From: BMS3ABIN04 sp964553325
GTDB lineage: Bacteria; Bacteroidota; Ignavibacteria; Ignavibacteriales; Melioribacteraceae
Assembly (NCBI GenBank): GCA_964553325.1
Contig: CAZKKI010000015.1
Coordinates: forward strand, 49,139-113,138
Reading direction: 5' to 3'
DNA: 64,000 nt
Both the position numbers and the translations under genes were made by a program. Positions 8,667 to 17,871 of the stretch are shown here, piece by piece; the stretch's first letter is position 1; each line of letters begins with the position of its first letter. The notes beneath the pieces are model-generated. The model saw only the letters and a program-made list of their open reading frames with translations. It did not search any database and was not told the origin of the DNA.

Positions 8667-11600
8667 ACACCGCTTCTCTTAATGAATCTTCCAATGCTTT
8701 TTTGAAAACACTAAGATTAACCGGCTTTGAAAAAACATATTGTATTCCCAAATCTTTGTACATGCGCTCCACTTTTTCATCTATATCCGAACTTAATATT
8801 ATTACCGGCGGTTTGAATTTCAACGAAGAAGCACTAAGTTGACGTACAAACTCATAACCGCTCATCTCCGGCATTTCATGATCGGAAATGATTAACGACG
8901 GTGAAATTTTTTCCAAAACACTTAAAGCCTCTTTACCGTTGGAAGTTTCGACAATTTCGTAACCGGGTAACATGCTTTTAATTATTCTCGAGTAAAGAAT
9001 TCTATCTGTCTGAGAATCGTCTACAAGCAATATTGTATTTGCGGCAACGGGCAAAGTAAAAATCATTTCCGTACCTTCACCCTTTTTACTCTTCACCGAA
9101 ATTTCTCCTCCGTGGCGGTTGATTATTTCATGAACCAACTTCAAACCGAGTCCGCTGCCTCTTTCTCCTTCGGTTCCAAGCGTGGTGAATTTTTCGTCAA
9201 TCCTGAATAATTTGTTCATTTCCTCTTCGTCCATTCCCACGCCGGTATCTTTAACCGTAAATTCAACCATTTTTTTATCGAGTAAATACCTGCTTTTCAC
9301 AGTAATCGATCCGCCGGATGGAGTAAACTTTAAAGCATTCGATATTAAATTATTAAATATTATCATTAGTAAATCTTCGTCGGCATAAACATAATAATCA
9401 TGTTCCAGTTCGGATACGATGCTTACACCTTTTTGCATTGCTCGTCCCGAAAGCATATGAATCACTTTGGATAAAACTTCCTTTGCGTTTATTCTGGAAG
9501 GTTCGAACTTCATTTTTCCCGTTTGCAATCTTATCCAATCGAGTAACGAGTTTACCAAAGAAAGCATATTTAATGCCGATTCTTTAATAAAACCGATATA
9601 CTGATTTTTCTTTTCATCATCCAAATCTTCTTCGGTCAAAAGCATATCCGTAAATCCGAGAATAGAACTGAACGGGGTTCTCAAATCGTGTGAAATTATT
9701 GAAATAAACCTGTCTTTTGTTTCGTTAAGTTTTTTCAAATCGTGAGCATATTTTTGCAGTTCTTCTTCCGATTTTTTCTTTTTCGTTACATCCGTAACAA
9801 GTCCGTAAACCCTTTTAACGGAGCCGTCCGGTTTTCGTTTAACAGTGATTTTATTGTTTATCCAAACCGTCTCGCCGTTTTTTCTGATAATTCTGTATTC
9901 AAGCTCAATTTTATTTTTATCCAATTTCTTATGATAAAATTCTCTTAAATCGCTTATCACCTTTTCTGCATCTTCGGGATGGATTATTTTAATCCACAAT
10001 TTGCCGTCGGAAATATATTCCTCGCTTTTATAGCCTGTAATTTCGTAAACGCTATCGGAATAATATGAAGCTTTCAGTTTACCGTTAAACTCTTCGGCGC
10101 TCCAAACAAACCCGTCCAGGTTTTCAATAATACTTTCAATTTCAAAAGATTTCTCCGTATCAAACCGTTCCGGTTCTACTTGCGGTTCTTTTACAATCAC
10201 AAAAATTTTCTCGGAATTAGCCAGCGGATAGAAAGCCGACTTCAACTTAAGCGGTGTACCGTTTTTGGTTAACCACGAAAGTTCGATGAGTTCGGAACCG
10301 TTGTTTTCGTGGGTCGATAAAAGGTTGGAAATTTTCTCTTCGTTTTCCGGTACGAGCAACTCGCTTATATCTTTTCCCGTTAAATCTTTTGGGGTTTCGT
10401 AACCGAGAATTGCGGAGAATTCATTATTGGCATAAACAACTTTATTGTTTACAAACTCAACAATTCCGTTGTCTATATCATTTAATGCTTTATATAATTT
10501 TCTTAGTTCGTTTTTCGCTCTATGTTCCCCCGTAATATCTTTCAAAATTGCGTTGAAATATTTTACTTCTCCCTTTGAATCTTTTATCGCATTAATGGTA
10601 GCTTGACAAATCAACACACGTCCGTCTTTCGTTTTTAACGGTAAATCTTGTGTTGTTACATTTTGATTTGCAATTTTTTCGAGTGAGAATCCGTTTATAT
10701 GCTCGGAGTTTTTATCAATTAAATTTAAGAAATTTAATTTTATAGCTTCGTCAACGTGGTATTTAAACTCTTGGGTAAAATGCGGATTAACGAAAATTAT
10801 TTTCCCGTCCGGTCTGAAAGTAATAATAAATTCTTTCGTTATATTTATAATTTTTCTGAAATTATCCGTTACTCTTTTCGCCGCATCGTCCAGCGCCGTT
10901 TCTTCAGTTTCTTTTTCCTTGCAAATTACGAGAAAATATTTTTCTCCTTTTATTTCTTCATAGATAATTTTTACGGAAATATTCTTCTCTTTATCAACCT
11001 TGAAAAACGGTAAAGTTCCTTCCCAGTGTTTACGTTCGAGTATTTCCTTTTTTAATTCGGAGAATTTCGATTTATCGAACAGCGGGAAAAGTTTATTGCA
11101 AAATTCACCCAGTAATTCTTCTTTACGTTTTCCGCATGTTTCAACTGCCGAACGGTTCAAAAATTTAATATTTCCTTCGAAATCAAGAATTATAACTGCT
11201 TGCTCAATGTCATCCAATATCGGGAAGAAGTCCTCGTCCATAAAAGATTTTTCTGCCCGGCTCTCTTCAAGTTGAATTCCGGATTCGATTACTTCGGAAA
11301 GCAAAACCAGAATAAACTCAACTTCTTCGTCATCTCGTGTAAAAGGAATAAACTTTGCTTTAACCGCAACTTTATTTTCAAATGCAAAAAATCCCAAAAC
11401 GGTATCGTAAGACTTATTAGTCTCGGTAACTTTCCGAATTATATCGGCTACGGTCAACTGTTCTTCGGAAAACAAAATCCCCGGTAATTTGTTCTTTTCG
11501 TCTTTCAACAAAAGCTCGAAATTTCGCTTACCTGATGAATTGTTCGCATACAAAACGTTACCGCTTCTATCCGTTACGAAATAGAAGTCCGTGATGTTTG

Positions 11601-12045
11601 AAAAAAGATTAGCGATCAAATCGGAACTAAAAAGCCGATCGCGTTTTGCGTCGGCTGAGATTTTTAAATCCTCGGCTATTAAAATTCCGCCGAGAAATTT
11701 ATCATCTTCAAAAAGCGGCACACCTTTAAGAATTACCGTAATTTCGGAACCGTCGATTGTGTTAAGACTCTTTATTTCTTTCTCGAAAGGTTTATTGGAA
11801 TGCAAGGAATTTACAAGGGGGAAAATCTCCGGCGATTCGAAAACATTAACGTTTAATATACTTTTCCCTACAAGCTCATATCGGAAAGGACTTTTAATCA
11901 TGCCGAGTTTCAAGAAGTTGGAATTTACCCTTGTCACTTTCCAATTTGCATCGAATACTAAAATTCCTACCGGAGCTTTTTCGAATAGTTCTAGTTCGTT
12001 CTTGCTTAACAATCCATCTTTATCTTTTTTGAATCTCAAATGCAT
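8659..12045 (-). CDS. Hybrid sensor histidine kinase, multi-PAS with C-terminal receiver
   Basis: A 1128-residue hybrid kinase with no membrane segment, so probably a cytoplasmic sensor. At least five or six PAS-like units fill residues 15 to about 760 (for example around VGILVFDANWKVTRVN, IIFVNPHFTQEF and GIVEFVNNKVVYANNEF, with PAC-type ends before the kinase). A HisKA domain follows with phospho-acceptor H786 in SHDLRTPFS, then an HATPase domain with NALKFTPSGG, DTGVGMDEEE and GSGLGLKLV, and finally a receiver domain with phospho-acceptor D1055 in SDHEMPEMSG and the conserved Lys in SKPV. No separate response regulator or output domain is adjacent, so the downstream target is unknown. The stop region overlaps the convergent dipeptidase gene. 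Confidence 0.92.
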   Translation of the reverse strand: MHLRFKKDKDGLLSKNELELFEKAPVGILVFDANWKVTRVNSNFLKLGMIKSPFRYELVGKSILNVNVFESPEIFPLVNSLHSNKPFEKEIKSLNTIDGSEITVILKGVPLFEDDKFLGGILIAEDLKISADAKRDRLFSSDLIANLFSNITDFYFVTDRSGNVLYANNSSGKRNFELLLKDEKNKLPGILFSEEQLTVADIIRKVTETNKSYDTVLGFFAFENKVAVKAKFIPFTRDDEEVEFILVLLSEVIESGIQLEESRAEKSFMDEDFFPILDDIEQAVIILDFEGNIKFLNRSAVETCGKRKEELLGEFCNKLFPLFDKSKFSELKKEILERKHWEGTLPFFKVDKEKNISVKIIYEEIKGEKYFLVICKEKETEETALDDAAKRVTDNFRKIINITKEFIITFRPDGKIIFVNPHFTQEFKYHVDEAIKLNFLNLIDKNSEHINGFSLEKIANQNVTTQDLPLKTKDGRVLICQATINAIKDSKGEVKYFNAILKDITGEHRAKNELRKLYKALNDIDNGIVEFVNNKVVYANNEFSAILGYETPKDLTGKDISELLVPENEEKISNLLSTHENNGSELIELSWLTKNGTPLKLKSAFYPLANSEKIFVIVKEPQVEPERFDTEKSFEIESIIENLDGFVWSAEEFNGKLKASYYSDSVYEITGYKSEEYISDGKLWIKIIHPEDAEKVISDLREFYHKKLDKNKIELEYRIIRKNGETVWINNKITVKRKPDGSVKRVYGLVTDVTKKKKSEEELQKYAHDLKKLNETKDRFISIISHDLRTPFSSILGFTDMLLTEEDLDDEKKNQYIGFIKESALNMLSLVNSLLDWIRLQTGKMKFEPSRINAKEVLSKVIHMLSGRAMQKGVSIVSELEHDYYVYADEDLLMIIFNNLISNALKFTPSGGSITVKSRYLLDKKMVEFTVKDTGVGMDEEEMNKLFRIDEKFTTLGTEGERGSGLGLKLVHEIINRHGGEISVKSKKGEGTEMIFTLPVAANTILLVDDSQTDRILYSRIIKSMLPGYEIVETSNGKEALSVLEKISPSLIISDHEMPEMSGYEFVRQLSASSLKFKPPVIILSSDIDEKVERMYKDLGIQYVFSKPVNLSVFKKALEDSLREAVFI

Positions 12046-12375
12046 TCCGTTTCTGCAATAATTATAAATATTTATACCAGAATTAAAAGCAACGAAGACT
12101 ATTCAATTGTGATATAGAACACGATGCATTGTCATTAAAACGAGCAATGCGCTACCCGGCAAGAAAAGACAATAAACAAAACTTTTTATTCACAATATAA
12201 TTATAAAAAACTCGTGAACATACATCAAATATTTTTATATCGCTTTACAATCCTAAATTATTTTTTTGGCATATCTTTTTCGGATATTAATTTAACGATT
12301 TGTTAAATTTACGATATAGGAATCCTAATTTTAACAAATATTTAAATTTTAATTAATTTCCACGGGAGAATAAAC
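12046..12375. promoter_or_regulatory. Divergent intergenic region between sensor kinase and pckA
   Basis: This 330-base AT-rich region separates divergent genes. Two inverted repeats are visible: an 8-base-arm palindrome AATTTAAC-N5-GTTAAATT at 12289-12309, well placed as an operator for pckA, and a weaker GCATTG-N13-CAATGC at 12126-12150. No open frame or structured RNA was recognised. Confidence 0.45.
12289..12309. promoter_or_regulatory. Palindrome, possible operator upstream of pckA
   Basis: AATTTAAC at 12289-12296 and GTTAAATT at 12302-12309 are perfect inverted arms around GATTT, about 65 bases before the pckA start. The size and symmetry suit a dimeric repressor, but the arms are AT-rich and chance cannot be excluded. 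Confidence 0.3.
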
Positions 12376-13998
12376 ATGGAAAAGGTAAATTTGGAACAAT
12401 ACGGTATTACGGACGTAAAAGAAGTCTTTTATAATTTGTCGTACGACGAATTATTCAAACACGAAACCGATCCGAGTTTGGAAGGATATGAGAAAGGTTT
12501 CGTTACCGAATTGGGCGCGGTTGCGGTCGATACCGGCATTTATACCGGCAGATCCCCGAAAGACAAGTATATTGTTGACGAAGACGAAAACAGAGATAAT
12601 ATTTGGTGGGCGGGACCCGGCAGAAAAGGTTCCGATAACAAACCGATTTCCGAGGAGGTTTGGAAAGATTTGTATGAAAACTCGATTAAAGAACTAAGCG
12701 GAAAAAAATTATATGTGATGGATGCTTTTGCCGGAGCAAACGAAGATACAAGGTTGAAAGTCCGAGTAATTACCGAAGTTGCCTGGCAAGCTCATTTCGT
12801 AAAAAACATGTTTATACGACCGACAGAAGAAGAATTAGAAAATTTTGAGCCCGATTTCGTTTTATTCAACGCATGCAAAACTACCGACCCCAAATGGAAA
12901 GAACACGGATTGAACAGCGAAGTTTACGTAGCTTTCAACCTGAAAGAAAAAAGAGCCGTAATAGGTGGAACATGGTACGGCGGGGAAATCAAAAAAGGGA
13001 TTTTCTCCGTAATGAATTATTACTTACCGCTTAAAGGTATTGCCGCAATGCACTGCTCGGCTAACGTTGGAAAAGAAAGAGGCGATACAGCCATATTTTT
13101 CGGACTTTCGGGAACCGGTAAAACAACTTTATCAACCGATCCGAACAGACTGTTGATTGGCGACGATGAACACGGATGGGACGACGACGGGGTTTTCAAC
13201 TTCGAAGGCGGTTGTTACGCCAAGGTTATTAATTTGGATCCGGAAAAAGAACCCGATATTTATAATGCGATTAAACGAGACGCTCTTTTGGAAAATGTTG
13301 TATTCGACCCCGAAACCGGAAAAGTGGATTTCAGCGACAGTTCCAAGACGGAAAATACAAGAGTTTCGTACCCGATTTATCACATCGAAAATATTGTTAA
13401 ACCCGTCTCCAAAGGCGGTCCGGCCGAAAACGTTATTTTTCTAACCGCAGACGCATTCGGGGTTTTACCACCGGTCGCTAAACTTTCGATGGATCAAGCA
13501 ATGTATTATTTCTTAAGCGGTTATACGGCTAAAGTTGCCGGAACGGAACGGGGCGTAAAAGAACCGAAACCTACTTTTTCCGCAGCTTTCGGCGCCGCAT
13601 TTTTACTTTTGCATCCTACAAAATATGCCGAAGAGCTACAAAAGAAAATGAAACAATACAATTCCAAAGCATGGCTTGTTAATACAGGTTGGATCGGCGG
13701 ACCGTACGGAGTAGGCAAAAGAATCGACCTGCCTTCCACCCGTGCAATTATTAACGCTATTTTAGACGGTTCGTTGGAAAATGCCGAATATGAAACACTG
13801 CCTCTATTTAATCTTCAAATTCCGAAAGCCGTGAATAATGTAGATTCGAATTTGTTAAACCCCAGAAATTTATGGGACGATAAAGAAGCTTACGATAAGC
13901 AGGCAAAAATGTTAGCCGAACAATTTATCGAGAACTTTAAAAACTACATGGACAACGAGGAAGGTAAAAGATTGGCTACGTTCGGACCGAAATTATAA
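12376..13998 (+). CDS. pckA: Phosphoenolpyruvate carboxykinase (ATP)
   Basis: A 540-residue enzyme of the ATP-dependent family, usual length, catalysing oxaloacetate + ATP to PEP + CO2 + ADP in gluconeogenesis. The kinase P-loop GLSGTGKTT lies at residues 243-251, followed by the metal-binding GDDEHGW; the N-terminal substrate region contains YTGRSPKDKY and the C-terminal half has NTGWIGGPYGVGKR. The GGGAG about 9 bases before the ATG supports the start. A strong hairpin terminator follows, so the gene is probably monocistronic. Together with the two FBPases in this window it points to active gluconeogenic or autotrophic carbon flow. Confidence 0.97.
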   Translation: MEKVNLEQYGITDVKEVFYNLSYDELFKHETDPSLEGYEKGFVTELGAVAVDTGIYTGRSPKDKYIVDEDENRDNIWWAGPGRKGSDNKPISEEVWKDLYENSIKELSGKKLYVMDAFAGANEDTRLKVRVITEVAWQAHFVKNMFIRPTEEELENFEPDFVLFNACKTTDPKWKEHGLNSEVYVAFNLKEKRAVIGGTWYGGEIKKGIFSVMNYYLPLKGIAAMHCSANVGKERGDTAIFFGLSGTGKTTLSTDPNRLLIGDDEHGWDDDGVFNFEGGCYAKVINLDPEKEPDIYNAIKRDALLENVVFDPETGKVDFSDSSKTENTRVSYPIYHIENIVKPVSKGGPAENVIFLTADAFGVLPPVAKLSMDQAMYYFLSGYTAKVAGTERGVKEPKPTFSAAFGAAFLLLHPTKYAEELQKKMKQYNSKAWLVNTGWIGGPYGVGKRIDLPSTRAIINAILDGSLENAEYETLPLFNLQIPKAVNNVDSNLLNPRNLWDDKEAYDKQAKMLAEQFIENFKNYMDNEEGKRLATFGPKL

Positions 13999-14009
13999 TT
14001 GCAATATTG

Positions 14010-14044
14010 TGCGGGGACGATATTATTTCGTCTCCGCATTTCTT
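14010..14044 (+). terminator. Rho-independent terminator of pckA
   Basis: TGCGGGGACGA (14010-14020) pairs with TCGTCTCCGCA (14028-14038) through an 11-bp stem with one G-T wobble and a 7-base loop, followed by a T-rich run. It begins 12 bases after the pckA stop codon. The symmetric stem could also serve the convergent waaA transcript. Confidence 0.85.
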
Positions 14045-14056
14045 TATTCCGACAAT

Positions 14057-15337
14057 TCATTTTACAAAATTCCCCAATCGCTCAATAATTTTAACCGTCG
14101 CACCGATATTGCTTTGAACAAACTCCTTGGAAGTTATTCCCATTGTTTTTCTTAACTCCTCGTCGGAAAAAACTTTACGCAAAAATTTGTACGCTTGTTT
14201 TTTATTCACGGTTACCACCGCTCCGCCTTTTTCCACAAGTTGTTGGGCTTCGTAACTGTTATGAATTTTAGGACCGAAAAATATCGGGACGCCGTAAACC
14301 GCCGGTTCCAGAATATTGTGAATGCCTTGTTTAAAACTTCCGCCTACAAATACAACATCGGCATAATTATACAAAGAAAGCAAAATACCTATCGAATCGA
14401 TCAAGATTACTCTTTCATTAGTGTAATTGTTAAGATGTGAAAATCTGATTGTTTCATAATTACGAGCAAAGTAATGTTCCAGTTTTTCCAGGCGCAAAAC
14501 GGATGGTTCGTGAGGTGCAAGAATCAGCATAACGCTTTTGTCTTTTTCAAACAATTTCAGCACTGCGGGTAAGATCACTTCTTCATCGGCTTCCCAAGAA
14601 CTTCCGAGAATCAATACTTTTTTATTTCGTGTTATTTCGGGTTTTATCAATTGTTTTTCCTTAGCTTCAATACTTTTTCTGTAAACGCGGTCGTAACGCG
14701 TATCGCCAACAACTTCAAGAACATCAATACTAATGCCCATCTTTCGGAAGTTTTCCATATCTTTCTTCGAAACGGTAAGAATTTTGGTAAATTCTGAAAA
14801 AACCGATTTACTAAAACTGCGTACAACCGGTAAAAGGCGTTTCGATTTTGATCTTAGCGTCGCATCGATTAAAAAGAGCGGGATTTTCCTTTCGCCCAAT
14901 TCCCAAATCATGTTAGGCCAAACATCGTAACGCATCAAAACAACCGCACTTGGTTTAACAAGGTTGATAAACCTATTCATATCTTTTCTTTTGTCAACAG
15001 GCAAATACGAAACGATATCGGCAAAAGGATAACGCAAAGAATTGAGATACCCCGAAGGGGAAAAAAACGTTACCAAAATATTTAAATCGTATTTTCTTTT
15101 TAATTCTTCTATAACGGGTTTGGCTTGTTCGAATTCACCGAGCGACGACGAATGAACCCAAATTAATTTTTTGGATCTGTCGAGTCCGGCAAGAGCGATT
15201 ATTAAATTTTCGAAAAGTTTTTTTCTGCCTTTTCTTCCCTCTTTTATTTTTCCGTTCAACAAACTTCCCGTTAGCAGAAGGAAATAAAACAACGGCAGAA
15301 AAACCGAATTATATATAGCTTGCCATAATTTTCTCAT
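14057..15337 (-). CDS. waaA: 3-deoxy-D-manno-octulosonic acid (Kdo) transferase
   Basis: A 426-residue GT30 enzyme that transfers Kdo from CMP-Kdo to lipid A precursor at the inner membrane, the first step of LPS inner-core assembly. It has an N-terminal membrane anchor (about residues 9-28), the acceptor-side motif WVHSSSLGEFEQAKP (the conserved Glu is the family's catalytic base), and the C-terminal donor domain with LGSSWEADEE, APHEPS, GGSFKQGIHNILEPA and FGPKIHNS. It overlaps the upstream GT9 gene by 4 bases (ATGA), so the two form a small LPS-core operon. It implies a Gram-negative cell with Kdo-containing LPS. Confidence 0.93.
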   Translation of the reverse strand: MRKLWQAIYNSVFLPLFYFLLLTGSLLNGKIKEGRKGRKKLFENLIIALAGLDRSKKLIWVHSSSLGEFEQAKPVIEELKRKYDLNILVTFFSPSGYLNSLRYPFADIVSYLPVDKRKDMNRFINLVKPSAVVLMRYDVWPNMIWELGERKIPLFLIDATLRSKSKRLLPVVRSFSKSVFSEFTKILTVSKKDMENFRKMGISIDVLEVVGDTRYDRVYRKSIEAKEKQLIKPEITRNKKVLILGSSWEADEEVILPAVLKLFEKDKSVMLILAPHEPSVLRLEKLEHYFARNYETIRFSHLNNYTNERVILIDSIGILLSLYNYADVVFVGGSFKQGIHNILEPAVYGVPIFFGPKIHNSYEAQQLVEKGGAVVTVNKKQAYKFLRKVFSDEELRKTMGITSKEFVQSNIGATVKIIERLGNFVK

Positions 15338-16323
15338 TCGGGTAAAAACCTCAGAACATTATCGAAAACGATTTGCGGAGATATTTCCAGCATACATTTA
15401 AAATGTTTTTCCGGACAACTGCTCCGCCCGATATGACTGCACGGTCTGCAATTTAATAAATTATTTTCCAAGATTAAACTTTTTGCTTTGTACGGGAAGA
15501 AACCGAATTCTTTAACGGTTGACCCGAAAATAGCTATAATCGGAACTTTAACCGCCGATGCAGTATGCATTAAACCAGAATCGTTACAAATAACTAATCG
15601 GCACCTTTTCATGTTCACGGCGGTTTCCAAAAGATTATCGTTATTACTTAAATCGATTGAGTTCTTAATATGCTGTGAAATTCCGGCAATAGTTTCCTTG
15701 TCGTCTTTACCGCCGAACAAAACAACTGTGAAACCACGTGCTTCCAACATGTTTCCCAATTCGACGAAATATTCCTTCGGCCACATTTTGGTATAATGAC
15801 GTGAACCCGGACACAACCCGATATAATTCCCATCGTGCGCCAAAGCGGGTTCGATATTTTCCGGCATAAACAGATCGAGTCCGTTTTCATCCAGACGGAA
15901 ATTTTCAATAGAACGAGCATAGTATTGGGGAATGGGAATAATTTCTTTGAATTTATTTATTTTAAATTTCACCAATAAAAATTTTTTGAATGTAGGCTTT
16001 TTAAAAATTCTTCGAACAGAACCGACATTTTTCAAAATTCTTCTGCTGCGAATGTTGTTCTGAAGATCGACAACCAAATCATATTTTCCCTTTTTTAACT
16101 CGTCGCGAATTTCCCGCTCGCGGTCGTTCTCAAAAAATAGCAACGAATTAATGTAAGGATTAAACTCATATACTTGTCTGTATTGCGGTTTAAGTAGAAA
16201 ATCGATTTTCAAATGCGGGTATTTTTGTTTTAAGGTCCGAACTAACGGTGTGGTAAGCAAAATATCGCCGAGCGACGAGAAGCGGGTTATCAATACTTTT
16301 TCAATTTTTCGAAGGTCAATCAT
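15334..16323 (-). CDS. Glycosyltransferase family 9 (ADP-heptose:LPS heptosyltransferase-like)
   Basis: A 329-residue GT9 protein, the family that adds L-glycero-D-manno-heptose from ADP-heptose to Kdo in the LPS inner core. N-terminal features are VLITRFSSLGDILLTTPLVR and a DLQNN acceptor-side motif; the C-terminal Rossmann half has the donor motif LCPGSRHYTKMWP, NDSGLMHTASA and FGST. The Cys-rich CRPCSHIGRSSCPEKHFKCM near the C-terminus also occurs in WaaF-type members. It is translationally coupled to waaA. WaaC and WaaF types cannot be told apart by eye, so no symbol is given. Confidence 0.88.
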   Translation of the reverse strand: MIDLRKIEKVLITRFSSLGDILLTTPLVRTLKQKYPHLKIDFLLKPQYRQVYEFNPYINSLLFFENDREREIRDELKKGKYDLVVDLQNNIRSRRILKNVGSVRRIFKKPTFKKFLLVKFKINKFKEIIPIPQYYARSIENFRLDENGLDLFMPENIEPALAHDGNYIGLCPGSRHYTKMWPKEYFVELGNMLEARGFTVVLFGGKDDKETIAGISQHIKNSIDLSNNDNLLETAVNMKRCRLVICNDSGLMHTASAVKVPIIAIFGSTVKEFGFFPYKAKSLILENNLLNCRPCSHIGRSSCPEKHFKCMLEISPQIVFDNVLRFLPE

Positions 16324-16544
16324 TTATTTAAGTTTTTCCAAAGAAAATTAAAAACGAAAACAAATATAGCAGTAATTTGTCAATTTTTAACGAAGGAATA
16401 AAAATCTGAAATGCAAAAGTCGGAAAACACTCTCGCTAAAAACGGTTACGGAAAAATTTTACTGCGGAAAAGATCTACCGATTTATTTTATTGTTTGTTT
16501 CGGTTCTTTGAGTTGATTAAATTTGCGTAATCAAAAATAAATTT

Positions 16545-16829
16545 ATGAGATTGGAAATGACAACGTTGCCACCTGCCGGAGTAAAAAAATTCCCCGAAGA
16601 TTCAATCGAGAATAAAGTTTATTCCATTGTCGAATCTTTCAAGGAAAACATTCCAATAATGAACGACAGATACAGATTGGGCTACAATTTATATAAATTC
16701 GTTACCGGCGAAGGCGATCCGCCGGAAATAATAGTAAAAAATTCCAAACTGCATTTGGAAAATATTACCGAATCCGAACTTGCCGTCAAATTATCGGAAC
16801 AATTAAAACCATTAACGGAGAAAAAATAA
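16545..16829 (+). CDS. Small protein of unknown function
   Basis: A 94-residue soluble protein I do not recognise. It has no signal peptide and no Cys. The N-terminus contains LPPAGVKKFPEDSIENKVYS, the middle NDRYRLGYNLYKFVTGEGDPPE, and the C-terminus is a charged helix. The regular amphipathic make-up and intact frame support a real gene. The ATG at 16545 is used; a second ATG lies four codons on. It is flanked by divergent waaF-like and convergent fbp genes, ends 4 bases from the fbp stop, and has no obvious partner. Confidence 0.6.
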   Translation: MRLEMTTLPPAGVKKFPEDSIENKVYSIVESFKENIPIMNDRYRLGYNLYKFVTGEGDPPEIIVKNSKLHLENITESELAVKLSEQLKPLTEKK

Positions 16830-16833
16830 ACCG

Positions 16834-17856
16834 TTATTCGGTTTCGGCCATTTCGTTTTCGGTCAAAAACTTCTGTACCATATCAACGTCGTCCGGACTA
16901 CCGATATAAATCGGTACGCGTTGGTGCAATTCTTTAGGTTGAATTTCCAAAATTCTGTTTTTACCGTCGATTGCTTTACCGCCCGCCGCTTCAATTATAA
17001 ACGCCATCGGATTGCATTCGTACATTAATCTCAATTTACCGTTCGGATTTCGTTTGTCGGCCGGATAAATAAATATACCGCCGTACAATAAGTTTCTGTG
17101 AATATCCGCAACCATCGAACCGATATACCTTGCCGAATACGGTTTCCCGTCATAATCGACCGCATCTTGCAAATGCTTTATGTATCTTTTCAGACCGCTG
17201 CGCCAATATTTGTAATTTCCTTCGTTCACGCTGTAGATTCTTCCCTTTTTCGGAATTTTTATATTATCGTGCGAAAGCAAGAATTCCCCGAAAGCCGGAT
17301 CGAGAGTAAAACCGTAAACGCCTTCGCCTGTAGTGTAAACAAGCATTGTACTGGAACCGTAAATAACATAACCGGCGGCAACTTGATTAACACCTTTTTG
17401 TAAGCAATCTTCAAGCGTGCCGGGCGAACCGTCGTCGGGAGTTACCCTTTTGTAAATCGAAAAAATTGTTCCGATACTTACATTCGCATCAATGTTGGAA
17501 GAACCGTCAAGCGGATCGAAAAGCAGAACATATTTACCTTTTTGATAATGTTCGGGAATATGAATTATATTTTCCTCTTCTTCGGAAGCCATTACGCAAA
17601 GGTGACCTCCGTGATCCATTGCCCGGTAAAGCATATCGTGCGCGTAAACATCCAATTTTTTAACTTGTTCGCCATGCACGTTATTATCGCCGGTAAATCC
17701 CAAAATATCAACCAAGCCCGCTTTGTTCACCTCAAGTGAAATTACTTTTGCCGCAAGCGCCAAATCGTGTAGAAGCGCCGAAAGTTCCCCCGTTGCTTCG
17801 GGGTGTTTTTTTTCTCCTTCCAGAATGTGGCGGGTTAACGTCATAAAATTAATCAT
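16834..17856 (-). CDS. fbp: Class I fructose-1,6-bisphosphatase
   Basis: A 340-residue cytoplasmic enzyme hydrolysing fructose 1,6-bisphosphate to fructose 6-phosphate. Class I signatures are GDNNVHGEQVKKLDV, ASEEEEN (metal-binding Glu residues), LLFDPLDGSSNID, YIGSMVADIHRNL and CNPMAFIIEAAGG. An AAGGAGG six bases before the ATG at 17856 fixes the start; the TTG one codon upstream is unlikely. It is the last gene of a minus-strand run leuS-serS-ABC-ABC-fbp. A second, unrelated FBPase (class II, GlpX) sits in the Calvin-cycle operon at 62016, so this copy probably serves gluconeogenesis. Confidence 0.96.
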   Translation of the reverse strand: MINFMTLTRHILEGEKKHPEATGELSALLHDLALAAKVISLEVNKAGLVDILGFTGDNNVHGEQVKKLDVYAHDMLYRAMDHGGHLCVMASEEEENIIHIPEHYQKGKYVLLFDPLDGSSNIDANVSIGTIFSIYKRVTPDDGSPGTLEDCLQKGVNQVAAGYVIYGSSTMLVYTTGEGVYGFTLDPAFGEFLLSHDNIKIPKKGRIYSVNEGNYKYWRSGLKRYIKHLQDAVDYDGKPYSARYIGSMVADIHRNLLYGGIFIYPADKRNPNGKLRLMYECNPMAFIIEAAGGKAIDGKNRILEIQPKELHQRVPIYIGSPDDVDMVQKFLTENEMAETE

Positions 17857-17871
17857 CAAGCACCTCCTTTG

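Noticed and set aside
11591..12061. 156-residue open frame opposite the sensor kinase
   Set aside because: It is antisense to the kinase N-terminus, low in complexity and without family features.
12126..12150. GCATTG-N13-CAATGC inverted repeat
   Set aside because: Arms are only six bases with a long spacer and no T-run, so chance is a sufficient explanation.
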